DNA from: JBCCFK01 sp965262315
GTDB taxonomy: Bacteria; Actinomycetota; Acidimicrobiia; Acidimicrobiales; UBA8592
NCBI GenBank assembly: GCA_965262315.1
Contig: CBDHFJ010000114.1
Span: 1 to 19,409 of the forward strand
Direction: 5' to 3'
Length of the DNA: 19,409 nucleotides
Position 1 is the stretch's first letter; every line of letters begins with the position of its first letter. The translations under genes were made by a program, and so were the position numbers. This document shows positions 1 to 7,464 of the stretch, piece by piece. The notes under the pieces are model-generated. The model ran no database searches. It saw only the letters and a program-made list of their open reading frames with translations, and was not told where the DNA came from.

Positions 1-300
1 TTCGTGGGCGAGTGGACCACCACCTCGACGGTGACGGCCTACGAGGAGGGTCGAGTCTTCGAGTGGACCGTTGGTGACCCGGACAACAAGACGGCCCGGT
101 GGCGTTTCGATCTCGCGCCCGACGGCGACGGGGCTTCGCTGCGGTTCAGCGCCGAGATGGGCCCGGGGCCGTCGGGCCTGGTGCCGGCGATCCAGGCGAT
201 GCCCGACCGCGAGGAGGACATCGTGGCGAGCCGGGTGGCCGAGTGGACGGGCAACATGCAGCTCACGCTCGACGGCATCAAGGCCCTGGCTGAGGCCTGA
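1..300 (+). CDS. SRPBCC-family protein, C-terminal part (5' cut by window)
   Basis: The reading frame is open from base 1 (FVGEWTTTSTVTAYEEGRVF) to a TGA at 298-300, so only the last 99 residues are present and the true start lies outside the window. The pattern of alternating strands (a strand ending in EWTVGD, then ARWRFDLAPDGDGASLRFSAEMG) followed by a long C-terminal helix (REEDIVASRVAEWTGNMQLT) is typical of polyketide cyclase/START-like SRPBCC proteins, which bind small hydrophobic ligands in a helix-grip cavity. Function and ligand cannot be told from the sequence. It is convergent with the SnoaL-like gene, with 22 bases between the two stops. Family assignment is moderately sure; the assigned fold rests on pattern only. 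Confidence 0.7.
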   Translation, partial: FVGEWTTTSTVTAYEEGRVFEWTVGDPDNKTARWRFDLAPDGDGASLRFSAEMGPGPSGLVPAIQAMPDREEDIVASRVAEWTGNMQLTLDGIKALAEA

Positions 301-316
301 CCGGCCGGCCGGCCGG
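301..316. terminator. (CCGG)4 palindrome between convergent stops
   Basis: Four perfect CCGG units form a self-complementary 16-mer directly after the TGA at 298-300 and 7 bases before the opposing stop at 323. It could fold on both transcripts and serve as a bidirectional terminator. It has no T-tract on either side, and a CCGG run can occur by chance in DNA this GC-rich, so the role is inferred from position only. Confidence 0.3.
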
Positions 317-322
317 CTCGGC

Positions 323-1084
323 TCAGAACTTGCCGGAGTTCACGTCGTTCTCGGGCACGGGCTCACTGTTGTCCCAGTGCTCGACGATGCGGCCGTCCTC
401 GACCCGGAAGATGTCGACCTGGGCCAGGGGCCGGCCCTCCCAGTTGGCCTTGCAGAGCGTCGCCACGAAGTTGCCCGACCCGACGCAGAGGACGATCTCG
501 TCGTAGTTGAGGGCTCGGCTCGGGTCGAGGGCCAGCGCGCCGAAGTGCTCCAGCCCGTCGCCCACGTCCGGGTTGTGTTGGAGGTAGGGCTCGGCGAACC
601 AGGCCGAGAGGTCGTCGGCGACCGCGCCCGCCATCAGCACCGACTCGATCATCGACCGCACGAGGGCCTTGTTCTCCTCGGTGCGGTCGAGATCGGTGAC
701 CTCGGTGGGCCCGTCAACCTGGGTGCGACCGGAGGGGTTGGGGCCCGTGTAGGCGGCGATGACGTCCCAGTGCTCCACGACGAGGTCGTCCTCGTCGGTG
801 TCGAAGAAGTCGGTGGTGACCCATTCGGCGTCACCGACGTTCTGGTAGGCGTGGAGGAAGACATGGGGTCCGTCCGTCCAGCCTCGGACGATCTGGATGT
901 CACGGCTGGGGTTGCGCTCGATGAAGTCCTCGAAGAACTCGATGAATCCCTCCTGGCCGTCCTTCACGCCAGTGGAGTGCTGGGTGTAGCGGGCGCCGGT
1001 GTGGGCGGCGACGGCTTCGCGAGGGTGGCCGTCTCGGATGCCGTCGAGGTAGAGGGCCTTGGCGTGCTCGAGTTTCGGGTTCAT
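323..1084 (-). CDS. Tandem SnoaL-like (NTF2-fold) protein
   Basis: This is a 253-residue protein with two SnoaL-like units. Unit 1 (about residues 1-115) has Y33-x-Q35-H36 followed by VKDGQEGF and ends VVEHWD; unit 2 (about 135-245) repeats this as Y167-x-Q169-H170, VGDGLEHF and IVEHWD. SnoaL-like proteins are small cone-shaped NTF2 folds that act as cyclases, isomerases or stress-related ligand binders; most are single units of about 130 residues, so this is an internal duplication. ATG at 1084 was chosen because GGAGA (1095-1091) stands 6 bases before it and residue 1 begins the first helix; the frame stays open upstream to 1489 but that part overlaps the AraC gene. The divergent AraC gene is the likely regulator. 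Substrate is unknown. Confidence 0.8.
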   Translation of the reverse strand: MNPKLEHAKALYLDGIRDGHPREAVAAHTGARYTQHSTGVKDGQEGFIEFFEDFIERNPSRDIQIVRGWTDGPHVFLHAYQNVGDAEWVTTDFFDTDEDDLVVEHWDVIAAYTGPNPSGRTQVDGPTEVTDLDRTEENKALVRSMIESVLMAGAVADDLSAWFAEPYLQHNPDVGDGLEHFGALALDPSRALNYDEIVLCVGSGNFVATLCKANWEGRPLAQVDIFRVEDGRIVEHWDNSEPVPENDVNSGKF

Positions 1085-1151
1085 CGGTCGTCTCCGGTGC
1101 AGGGGGGTGGTGGGGTGACTTGACTGCAGCATGTCGCGGCGCTCCGCGGAA

Positions 1152-1234
1152 GGTCGAAAGACGACATCTGGTGGTCGAAAGTGGTCACCTGACCCGTGAA
1201 GGAGAGGAGATGGTGCGCGGATCACGGTCGAAAC
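1152..1234. promoter_or_regulatory. Three GGTCGAAA repeats in the SnoaL/AraC control region
   Basis: GGTCGAAAG occurs at 1152-1160 and again at 1173-1181, exactly 21 bp apart and in the same orientation. A third copy, GGTCGAAAC, is at 1226-1234. Direct repeats two helical turns apart are the usual layout of AraC-family binding sites, where one monomer places its two HTH motifs in successive major grooves. The third copy lies just upstream of the expected -35 position for the leaderless AraC start. The first pair lies about 70-100 bp upstream of the SnoaL gene. The repeats are seen; binding by the adjacent AraC protein is inferred. Confidence 0.5.
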
Positions 1235-1259
1235 CAGCCTCAGGGGCGGGGAGCGCCAG

Positions 1260-1265
1260 TACGGT
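1260..1265 (+). promoter_or_regulatory. -10 box for leaderless araC-like gene
   Basis: TACGGT fits TANNNT and is separated from the GTG start at 1272 by exactly 6 bases (cgagcc), which puts the transcription start on the start codon. No ribosome-binding site is visible before this GTG. The same arrangement recurs at six other genes in the window. Confidence 0.5.
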
Positions 1266-1271
1266 CGAGCC

Positions 1272-2078
1272 GTGACATCACCGCGACGGGTTGCGTGGGC
1301 CCCACGCCACGGGGCCGGGGAGTTCGAGTTGCTGGACCGGGCGGAGCTGTTCACCCGGGTGCCGGCGGACGTGTTGGGACGACTGGAGCGGCCCGAGTTC
1401 CACCTGGTCGTCGTCGGCAGGTCCGGCAGCGGTCGCCATGAGGTGGATCTGGTGAGCGTCGACATCGAGCCGGGGACCGTCGTCCACATCCAGCCTGGCC
1501 AGATCCATCGGTGGGACGTCGATGCTGCCTACGACGCGTGGCTCGGCGTCTTCCCGGAGGCTCCGGTCCATCCCGAGGGAGTGGCGGTCGGCGTTCGGCG
1601 GCGGTCCGTGACCGAGGAGGCGGTCACCCGCATCGCCTCGCTGGCCGACTGGCTGGCGACACCCGGTGTGGTGGACACCGCGTTGGCCCGTCGCTCCATC
1701 CGCGACCTGTTCTACGTCACCGCGGGCTTGGCGGAGCCGGTGGATCGGGATTCACCCGCACGCGATCCCGTCTACGAAGCCTTCCGGCACGACCTGGAGG
1801 CCTCGCTGGATGCGCGCGAGACCGTGACCGCTCGCGCCGCCCGCCTGGGATGCTCGCCGAGGACACTGAATCGGGCGTGCCTGCGAGTGACGGGAGCGAC
1901 CGCCAAACAGAAACTGGACCAACGGCTCGCCCTCGAGGTCCGTCGGAAGCTCGCGGTACCCGGAGCGACCGTCGGCGCCGTTGCCCGTGAGTTGGGATTC
2001 ACCGAACCGAGCAACTTCACCAAGTTCGTGCGCCGGACGACGGGTGCCCCGCCGTCGAGGTGGCGCTCGGGATCGTGA
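1272..2078 (+). CDS. AraC-family transcriptional regulator
   Basis: The product has 268 residues. The C-terminal AraC DNA-binding domain occupies about 184-265: a first HTH (TVTARAARLGCSPRTLNRAC) and a second HTH with the family signature VGAVARELGFTEPSNFTKF followed by TGAPPSRWR. The N-terminal half contains a cupin-like strand pair (TVVHIQPGQIHRW, about 69-81), the usual ligand-sensing domain of this family. It should bind DNA in the cytoplasm and control nearby genes, most simply the divergent SnoaL-like gene, because GGTCGAAA repeats lie between them. The GTG start at 1272 is supported by a TANNNT box 6 bases upstream. The stop is one base from the stop of the convergent lipoprotein gene. 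Effector is unknown. Confidence 0.9.
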   Translation: MTSPRRVAWAPRHGAGEFELLDRAELFTRVPADVLGRLERPEFHLVVVGRSGSGRHEVDLVSVDIEPGTVVHIQPGQIHRWDVDAAYDAWLGVFPEAPVHPEGVAVGVRRRSVTEEAVTRIASLADWLATPGVVDTALARRSIRDLFYVTAGLAEPVDRDSPARDPVYEAFRHDLEASLDARETVTARAARLGCSPRTLNRACLRVTGATAKQKLDQRLALEVRRKLAVPGATVGAVARELGFTEPSNFTKFVRRTTGAPPSRWRSGS

Positions 2079-2079
2079 C

Positions 2080-3234
2080 TCAGCCGGTGACGACGAAGGA
2101 GTCCAGGACGGTGCGAAGGCTCGTCGTGTCGCCCGCCGCGAACTGGATCTCGACCAGGATGAACGCGTCCGGCAACAGGTCACTGCGGGCAACCAGCACC
2201 GCAGCCTGGCCGCCCGAGGGGCAGTCCTCGTAGGTGTCGAGCGTCCCCGTGTAGAGCGGGTCGGTGTAGGGCCCGGTGTCAACCAGCAGGCACTGGCTGA
2301 ACGCCTGCGCCTGTTCGAGGATCTCGTCGTCGGTCAGCAGGCTGAGTCCGGTCACGTACGCCACCGACGTTCCCGGCACCTCCCAGGACTCCTCGTAGCC
2401 GACCACGTCTTCCGCCGCGATGAATCGGGTGATCCCGTCCGCGGGGAACTCGGTGAGGGTGTCGCTCCAGCTGCTCGGCACCGAGAGCTGGATCGTGCCG
2501 GTGTCGTCGAAGACGTTGATCGTGCCTGTCGGCGGCTGGACCGGCGGCGTGGTTGCGGTGGGGACAGGGACCAGCGTCGGCGTCGGCTCGGCCTGGCCGA
2601 AGAACAGGCCGTAGGCGTCGGCCGCATTCGTCTCGATCTGGCTGAGCGGGATGCCGCAGTCGTTCTCGAGGAGCCCGCCCAGTTCGACTTCGAGGCGGTC
2701 GAACAGGGCGTCGGAGCGTTCGGCCCGCTCGGTGAAGTTCTCGACGGTGACGGGCTGCGCGTTGGCCAGGTCGTAGTCGACCACGTCGAGGATGTTCACG
2801 ATCGGGTCCCACTCGGCCTTGGCCTCCTCGAGCGAGGCGAGTGTGTCGGCGTCGGGCGCCAGCGGGATGGCAGCGTCGATCGCCTGCTGCATGCGGGTGA
2901 CGCCGAACTCGAGCTCGGCGGGCACGAACCCGTCGATGAGGTCCAGGATCTCGCCGGCCTCGCCGACCTTCGCGGCGGCGAAGCAGAACTCGGTCACATC
3001 ACCTCGGGGCTCCGGCTCCGGTTCCGGCTCGGGTTGCTCGGTCGGCTCGGCGGTCGGTTCGGGTTCGGGCTGATCGTCGGGGTCCGGGTCGCTGCCGTCG
3101 TCGCTCGGAGCGAAGGGGTTGTTCCCGGCCGAGGTCGTGTCGCCGTCGCCTCCGCAGGCGGCTGCGAGCATCGCCAGTACGAGCAGCGTGCACAGGACTC
3201 GGATCAGTCCGATGCCGTGATGCGCGCGAGTCAT
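2080..3234 (-). CDS. Secreted lipoprotein with Pro/Glu linker
   Basis: A 384-residue exported lipoprotein. The signal peptide has an n-region with Arg, a hydrophobic core (VLCTLLVLAMLAAA) and the lipidation Cys at residue 27 (AAACGG). Residues about 45-76 form an acidic, Pro/Glu-rich linker (repeated PEPEP, PTEQ) ending EPRGDVTEF. A helical domain follows (about 85-210), then a second PT-rich spacer and a C-terminal strand-rich domain beginning TGTINVFDDTG with VPSSWSD, a module I have seen in actinobacterial secreted proteins but cannot name. ATG 3234 is preferred over 3294 because GGGAGG (3250-3245) lies 10 bases upstream and the signal peptide starts there. It is downstream of the EamA gene on the same strand (78-bp gap). 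The linker junction matches the lipoprotein at 9948-10733. Function is unknown. Confidence 0.8.
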   Translation of the reverse strand: MTRAHHGIGLIRVLCTLLVLAMLAAACGGDGDTTSAGNNPFAPSDDGSDPDPDDQPEPEPTAEPTEQPEPEPEPEPRGDVTEFCFAAAKVGEAGEILDLIDGFVPAELEFGVTRMQQAIDAAIPLAPDADTLASLEEAKAEWDPIVNILDVVDYDLANAQPVTVENFTERAERSDALFDRLEVELGGLLENDCGIPLSQIETNAADAYGLFFGQAEPTPTLVPVPTATTPPVQPPTGTINVFDDTGTIQLSVPSSWSDTLTEFPADGITRFIAAEDVVGYEESWEVPGTSVAYVTGLSLLTDDEILEQAQAFSQCLLVDTGPYTDPLYTGTLDTYEDCPSGGQAAVLVARSDLLPDAFILVEIQFAAGDTTSLRTVLDSFVVTG

Positions 3235-3271
3235 GTGGGTCCGTCCTCCCGGTCGCCGTGCCGCCATGATG

Positions 3272-3283
3272 GCCTGATCAGGC
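3272..3283. promoter_or_regulatory. 12-bp perfect palindrome upstream of lipoprotein gene
   Basis: GCCTGATCAGGC is a perfect palindrome in the 78-bp gap between the EamA stop (3313) and the lipoprotein start (3234). It may be an operator, or a short hairpin ending EamA transcription. Only the symmetry is seen; no protein can be assigned. Confidence 0.3.
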
Positions 3284-3312
3284 TGCCGAGGCACCGATCC
3301 GGGCGAAGGCGC

Positions 3313-4242
3313 TCAGGCCGGCCGAGGGTCGGCGGGCTCGGGTTCGACGCTGGGTCCGGGCCTCGGCGAAGTCTGGCCTCGCACCATGATCGTCAGCGCG
3401 GCGAGCACCACCACCATGGCGAGGACCTGGACGGCGCGCAGCGGCTGATCCAGGAACAGCCAGGCCATGCTGGCCGAGGTGACAGGGATCAGCAGGGTGA
3501 ACGTGGACCCCAGCCACAGGGGGATCCGGACGAGCGACCAGTTCATCAGCACGTGCCCGACGATGCCGGCGCCGAAGGCGAGCGCCAGCAGCCACACCCA
3601 GTCCGAGGCCGACGGCGATGACAGGTCCTGACCGAAGACGATCGCCAGTGGCGTGTTGATGGCCGCGGTCCACAGCGCGGTCCCCAGGGTGAACTCACCC
3701 GGCGTCAGCACCTCGCGGGACTGCTTGGAGAAGATGAAGTAGGCGGACCAGGCGAACAGGGCCCCGACGGCGAGGAGGTCGCCGGTGACGTTCCACTCGG
3801 GTCGCCCTGTCCCTGCGGCCACCACCACGACCACGGCGGCGATGGCGACCGCCGCCAGGCCGACGTCGCGCCCGCGGATGCGTTCGCCGAAGAAGCGCCA
3901 GGCCACGAAGCCCACGACGATCGGCTGCAGCGCGCCGATCACGGTGGCGTTGACGATGGTGGTCTCCTTCACGGCGGAGAAGAAGAGGGCCACGTCGAGG
4001 CCGAGCGCCAGTCCACCGGCGGCGGTGTGGCGCATGATCCGGGTGGAGACCCGGACGCCTCGGGCCCACATCCATGCCACCAGGATCAGCGCGTAGATCC
4101 AGAACCGATAGACGGCGATGGCCAGGCCGCCCATGTCGATGTGGCGAATGACCACACCGGAGGAGCCCCAGGCGGTGACTGCGAGCGCGGCGCCGACGAG
4201 TCCCAGGGTGAATTCCCGGTCACGGCGGTCGTCGTCGGTCAC
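3313..4242 (-). CDS. EamA-family (DMT) membrane transporter
   Basis: The product has 309 residues with ten predicted membrane segments in two homologous EamA halves (about 12-140 and 155-288). Family features include the opening helix with TAWGSSGVVIR, the segment AVYRFWIYALILVAWMW, the end of half one with IGALQPIVVGFVAWRFFGER, and the matching second-half region TLLIPVTSASMAWLFLDQPL. EamA proteins export metabolites, amino acids or small drugs across the inner membrane; the substrate here cannot be told. The Pro-rich C-terminal tail (PRPGPSVEPEPADPRP) is probably cytoplasmic and disordered. The GTG start at 4242 is supported by TAGGCT 6 bases upstream, which implies a leaderless message. 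It may be cotranscribed with the downstream lipoprotein gene. Confidence 0.9.
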   Translation of the reverse strand: MTDDDRRDREFTLGLVGAALAVTAWGSSGVVIRHIDMGGLAIAVYRFWIYALILVAWMWARGVRVSTRIMRHTAAGGLALGLDVALFFSAVKETTIVNATVIGALQPIVVGFVAWRFFGERIRGRDVGLAAVAIAAVVVVVAAGTGRPEWNVTGDLLAVGALFAWSAYFIFSKQSREVLTPGEFTLGTALWTAAINTPLAIVFGQDLSSPSASDWVWLLALAFGAGIVGHVLMNWSLVRIPLWLGSTFTLLIPVTSASMAWLFLDQPLRAVQVLAMVVVLAALTIMVRGQTSPRPGPSVEPEPADPRPA

Positions 4243-4248
4243 CGGCGA

Positions 4249-4254
4249 AGCCTA
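4249..4254 (-). promoter_or_regulatory. -10 box for leaderless EamA gene
   Basis: On the minus strand the box reads TAGGCT, then six bases (tcgccg), then the GTG at 4242-4240. There is no Shine-Dalgarno sequence before this GTG. The spacing matches the other leaderless candidates in the window. Confidence 0.45.
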
Positions 4255-4416
4255 CGGGGGATCCAGGTGAAGGGGGTGGTGAACTCCACGGCGTCTCCAC
4301 ATGACCTCCAAGACCTCCATGCCGGGGTTTTGTCCAATGGGTCCTGTCGAGCCGCAGGGAGCGGCAGCGGCCGGAGTCGATCCGGATCCGCCCCCGACAG
4401 TCAGGAGAACAGTGCA

Positions 4417-4971
4417 ATGACCACCATCGACACCATCCGCAATGGCGTGCCCACCGACAAGCTCTTCGGAGCCGTCAACAAGCTGAGCGACCCCGAGAAC
4501 GAGGCGCTGGCGCAGTTCCGCTTCACCGCCACCAACCGGTGGGTCGACGGCACCCACAGCGTCTCGAGCATCGGCAACTGGTACGGCCTGGGCGCCGACC
4601 ACGAGTACCCGGCCGCCTACGAGCTCCCCATCGATCATCCGACGCTGGGGCAGGCTCGCGGCCCGGCGCCCCAGGAGCAGGTTCTGAGCGCCCTCGCCGG
4701 CTGCATCACCGGTGGCATCGCCACCATCGCCGCCGCTCGCAAGATCCGGCTGACCAAGGTCGAGTCCAGCGTGTCCGGTGAGATCGACGTGCGGGGCGTG
4801 CTCGGCATCGACGACGGCGTGCGCCGTGGCTTCAAGAGCGTCAGCGCCACCTTCGTGGTCGAAGGCGATGCCTCCGACGAGGACCTCCAGAAGCTCGTCG
4901 CCGACAGCGTCCGACTCTCGGCCGTCTACGACATGCTCGCCGCAACGGTGCCGGTCACGGTCTCGGCCTGA
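4417..4971 (+). CDS. OsmC-family protein with a single cysteine
   Basis: The product has 184 residues with the OsmC/Ohr fold pattern: N-terminal strands (FRFTATNRWVDGTHSVSSIG), the helix carrying the conserved Cys (LSALAGCITGGIATIAAA, C96), then strands of the second half (VSGEIDVRGVLGIDDGVRRG) and the last helix. OsmC and Ohr reduce organic peroxides with two cysteines. Here C96 is the only Cys in the protein: where the second usually precedes a Pro (CPV), this protein has LSAVYDML. Classical peroxide reduction is therefore doubtful, and it is better called OsmC-like. ATG 4417 is set by AGGAG at 4403-4407, 9 bases upstream; the frame is open further left but runs into the EamA gene. A strong hairpin follows the stop. 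It appears to be a single-gene unit. Confidence 0.88.
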   Translation: MTTIDTIRNGVPTDKLFGAVNKLSDPENEALAQFRFTATNRWVDGTHSVSSIGNWYGLGADHEYPAAYELPIDHPTLGQARGPAPQEQVLSALAGCITGGIATIAAARKIRLTKVESSVSGEIDVRGVLGIDDGVRRGFKSVSATFVVEGDASDEDLQKLVADSVRLSAVYDMLAATVPVTVSA

Positions 4972-4980
4972 GCACATCGC

Positions 4981-5028
4981 CCGGCGTGGACACGCCGGCG
5001 ACCGGTCTCCCGCCGAGACCGGTCGCCG
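4981..5028 (+). terminator. Double hairpin after the OsmC-like gene
   Basis: A 14-bp perfect stem (4996-5009 with 5015-5028, arms CGGCGACCGGTCTC and its complement) closes a 5-base loop. Just before it lies a smaller perfect inverted repeat CCGGCGTG-GA-CACGCCGG (4981-4998), which overlaps the larger stem by three bases, so the two are partly exclusive. The element starts 10 bases after the OsmC-like stop. It lacks a T-tract, as is common for terminators in high-GC actinobacteria. It ends 20 bases before the -10 box of the next gene. Confidence 0.6.
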
Positions 5029-5048
5029 TGGCGCGCTCGGACCATCGG

Positions 5049-5054
5049 TACCTT
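5049..5054 (+). promoter_or_regulatory. -10 box for leaderless lipoprotein gene
   Basis: TACCTT is followed by six bases (ggcgcg) and the ATG at 5061. No ribosome-binding site is present. This supports 5061 as the start, rather than the in-frame alternatives at 4986 (inside the hairpin) or 5109. Confidence 0.5.
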
Positions 5055-5060
5055 GGCGCG

Positions 5061-6461
5061 ATGCCGAGCACCAGCACAAGCGCTGTCACCCACACCGCCC
5101 GCCGCCGCATGCTCCAGTCGGGCAGGCTGCCGGCGATTCTCGTGGCGCTGCTCCTCGTTGCCGCCGCCTGCGGTGGTGACGATGACGCCGGGGGTACCGC
5201 CGAGCCTTCCGGCGACGACGGCTCGGCAGCGGTCACATCTGACGAACCGGTGGACACAACCCCCGACGAGGCCACCACCGACGGCGGCGCCGTCGAGGGC
5301 GCGCTGGTGAGTGTGTTGTCGTTCGACTTCGGGCTCTGGGCGCTGGACCCGGCGGGCGGGGAGGCGGTCGCGTTGAGCGTGCCGGACACCGGCTATTCCG
5401 ATCGGCTGGAGCCGGTGCGCACCACGCCCGACGGCTCGCGGGCCTATACGCTCGTGTACACCCAGGTCGAGGGGCAGAGCTTCACCAACCGGGTGGGCCT
5501 CGGCGAGATCGACCTGTCCGACGGTTCGGGGCGCCTCGTCGCCGAGCTCGGCCAGGACCGCGCGGACGACGATGCCACGGACCTGACGTCGTGGGAGGTG
5601 CTCGGCGTCGCCGACGACACCGTCTGGATCACCGAGCTGGCGGACGGGATGACCACGGTCCTCGCAGTCGATCCGCTGACGGACTCGGTGACTGCTGCGG
5701 TCGCGCCGGCCGAGGATCAGGTCCGGACGCCGGTGGTGGCCGGCGGGTGGTTGTACGCGCAGGTCGACGGCCGGCTCGTGGTGCTCGGCGACGGCGGCTG
5801 GGACCCGGTGATCGACTTCGCCGATCTCGGGCCCGATGCCACCTTCGACGCGGCCTCGGTCGGCGACTTCGCCATCACGAGGTCGGGAGCGCCGCTGAGT
5901 GCCGAGTTCATCGACAACATGATGATCTTCTTCGAGCCGCGGCCCGCGCTGGCCGGCCTGGCTGCCGTGGGCGACCTGTTGTACTGGCACTTCAACGAAA
6001 CCGTGATCGGGGTCGACGGCGAGCTCGCGATCATCGGCGGGTTCGTCGAGTTCGATCCGGCGAGCGCCGAGGTGCTGCGGGCCTGGCCGATCGGGCCGTC
6101 GATCGGCGATTTCCTCGGCGAGAACGAGATCGCCACGTCCTCCCAGGGCAGCTGGCACGTGGCCGACGGGGTGCTGTGGTTCGCCGATGCGCGAGACGAC
6201 GGTGACCTGCTCCGACTCGACCCGGCCTCATCAGGGGTCACCGCCTTCGACATCACGCCGTCGGACGGCGCCGACTACACGCGCATCGAGCTGGTGCCGA
6301 ACGACCCCGACGGGGTGTGGCTGTTGGTCGAGGACTGGACCATCACCAGCGACGACGAGTCCGGCCGGACAGCCACCGGTGAGACGCGATTCCAGCTCCT
6401 GGATCCCGTGAGCGGCGACGCGATGGTCACGATCCCCGAAACCGACCTCACCGGCTTCTGA
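5061..6461 (+). CDS. Large secreted lipoprotein, repeat-rich beta domain
   Basis: A 466-residue lipoprotein. The signal peptide has a basic n-region (HTARRRMLQSGR), the core LPAILVALLLVAAA and the lipidation Cys at residue 37 (AAACGG). An acidic Gly/Thr-rich linker runs to about residue 75. The rest is a series of short beta units of the form value, turn, value (for example DDTVWITELADGMTTVLAVD and GGWLYAQVDGRLVVLGD), which suggests a beta-propeller-like domain exposed outside the membrane. I do not recognise a catalytic motif. The ATG at 5061 follows a TANNNT box by 6 bases. It is convergent with the asparaginase gene (16 bp between stops). It might be a ligand-binding or cell-surface scaffold protein; function is unknown. 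Confidence 0.8.
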   Translation: MPSTSTSAVTHTARRRMLQSGRLPAILVALLLVAAACGGDDDAGGTAEPSGDDGSAAVTSDEPVDTTPDEATTDGGAVEGALVSVLSFDFGLWALDPAGGEAVALSVPDTGYSDRLEPVRTTPDGSRAYTLVYTQVEGQSFTNRVGLGEIDLSDGSGRLVAELGQDRADDDATDLTSWEVLGVADDTVWITELADGMTTVLAVDPLTDSVTAAVAPAEDQVRTPVVAGGWLYAQVDGRLVVLGDGGWDPVIDFADLGPDATFDAASVGDFAITRSGAPLSAEFIDNMMIFFEPRPALAGLAAVGDLLYWHFNETVIGVDGELAIIGGFVEFDPASAEVLRAWPIGPSIGDFLGENEIATSSQGSWHVADGVLWFADARDDGDLLRLDPASSGVTAFDITPSDGADYTRIELVPNDPDGVWLLVEDWTITSDDESGRTATGETRFQLLDPVSGDAMVTIPETDLTGF

Positions 6462-6477
6462 CGCCTCGGCTGGTTCG

Positions 6478-7464
6478 TCACACGATGTGGGTGCGACCGA
6501 CCTCGACGCCGGCCCAGTTGCGGCGCACCGGGTCGGCCCAGGCCGCCAGGGCCTCGCGTTCGTGGTCGTGCAGCAGACCATGGCGCTCGAGCACCGCGAG
6601 GGTGAGCGCCGGGAGGACACGGGCAGCGCCGTCGTCGACCTTGGCCGCGAAACCCAGACCGGCGTCGACGATGCCGACGGTCTGGACCGCCTCGGCGCCG
6701 CCCTTCGCGAAGAGCCGGCCGCCGCTCGCGGCCAGGACGTCGGTGTCGAACCTGGGTGTGGACGTCCCGCCGACGTGGTCGGGGTGGGCTGCGGCGGCCG
6801 CGAGGATGCGGCGAGCGCCGTCGGCCATGGCGTCGGGCAGGGCGTCCGGGTTCGCCATGCGTGCGAGGCCGGTGGCCAGGGAGCGCAACGGGAGGATCCA
6901 GGTGGGTGCGCTGCAGCCGTCGATGGCGGTGTCGATCCGATCGGGGTCGGTCCCGGTGATCGTCAGCATCGCCGCCCGGATCTGTTGCTGGAGCGCGCTG
7001 TCGAGGCGCAGGTAGTCGGCGGGGTCGTCGCCCAGGCGGACGGCGGCGGCGAGGAACCCGGCGTGCTTGCCGGAGCAGTTGTTGCGGACGGCGGCGGCCG
7101 CCGCGTCCTGGCCGGAGCCGGCGGGTCGCTGCGGTCCGCATTGCAGGGCGGTCTCGTCGAGGCCGGCGCGGACGAGCAACGACCTGGCGGCGTCCGCGTG
7201 GATGTCCTGGCCGTTGTGGGACGAGATCGCGACCGCGATCTCACGGTCCTCGATGCGAAGCGAGTCGGCGGCTCCCGAGGTGAACAGCGGGATCGCTTGG
7301 AGGCTCTTGGTCGAGCTGCGTGCATAGACCTGCTGGTCGGGGTCGCCGGCATGGTCCACCACGACGCCGTCGGTGTCGACGAGGACCCACGCGCCGCGGT
7401 GCACCGACTCGACACCCGGGCCCCGGCGCATCTCGGCCACGATGGGATTGTCGGCGGCGGGCAT
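6478..7464 (-). CDS. Asparaginase_II-family L-asparaginase (Rhizobium etli AnsA type)
   Basis: The product has 328 residues and converts L-asparagine to aspartate and ammonia, probably in the cytoplasm. The family (Asparaginase_II, not the bacterial type I/II fold of E. coli) uses Ser-Lys tandems and a Cys/Lys/Cys metal site. Matching residues are visible: S50-x-x-K53 in RSSTKSLQ, S82 in SSHNG, C130 and K133 in NNCSGKHAGFL, and C184 in IDGCSAPTW. The spacing C130 to C184 (54 residues) equals Cys135 to Cys189 of the R. etli enzyme as I recall it, and K254 in FAKGGAEAV is the likely second-tandem lysine. The length is normal. The start overlaps the stop of the TetR gene by one base (TGATG), so it is translationally coupled. 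Confidence 0.9.
   Translation of the reverse strand: MPAADNPIVAEMRRGPGVESVHRGAWVLVDTDGVVVDHAGDPDQQVYARSSTKSLQAIPLFTSGAADSLRIEDREIAVAISSHNGQDIHADAARSLLVRAGLDETALQCGPQRPAGSGQDAAAAAVRNNCSGKHAGFLAAAVRLGDDPADYLRLDSALQQQIRAAMLTITGTDPDRIDTAIDGCSAPTWILPLRSLATGLARMANPDALPDAMADGARRILAAAAAHPDHVGGTSTPRFDTDVLAASGGRLFAKGGAEAVQTVGIVDAGLGFAAKVDDGAARVLPALTLAVLERHGLLHDHEREALAAWADPVRRNWAGVEVGRTHIV

Noticed and set aside
4986..5060. Upstream start at 4986 for the large lipoprotein
   Set aside because: This start lies inside the terminator hairpin and would place 25 extra residues before the signal peptide. The TANNNT box 6 bases before 5061 favours the later start.
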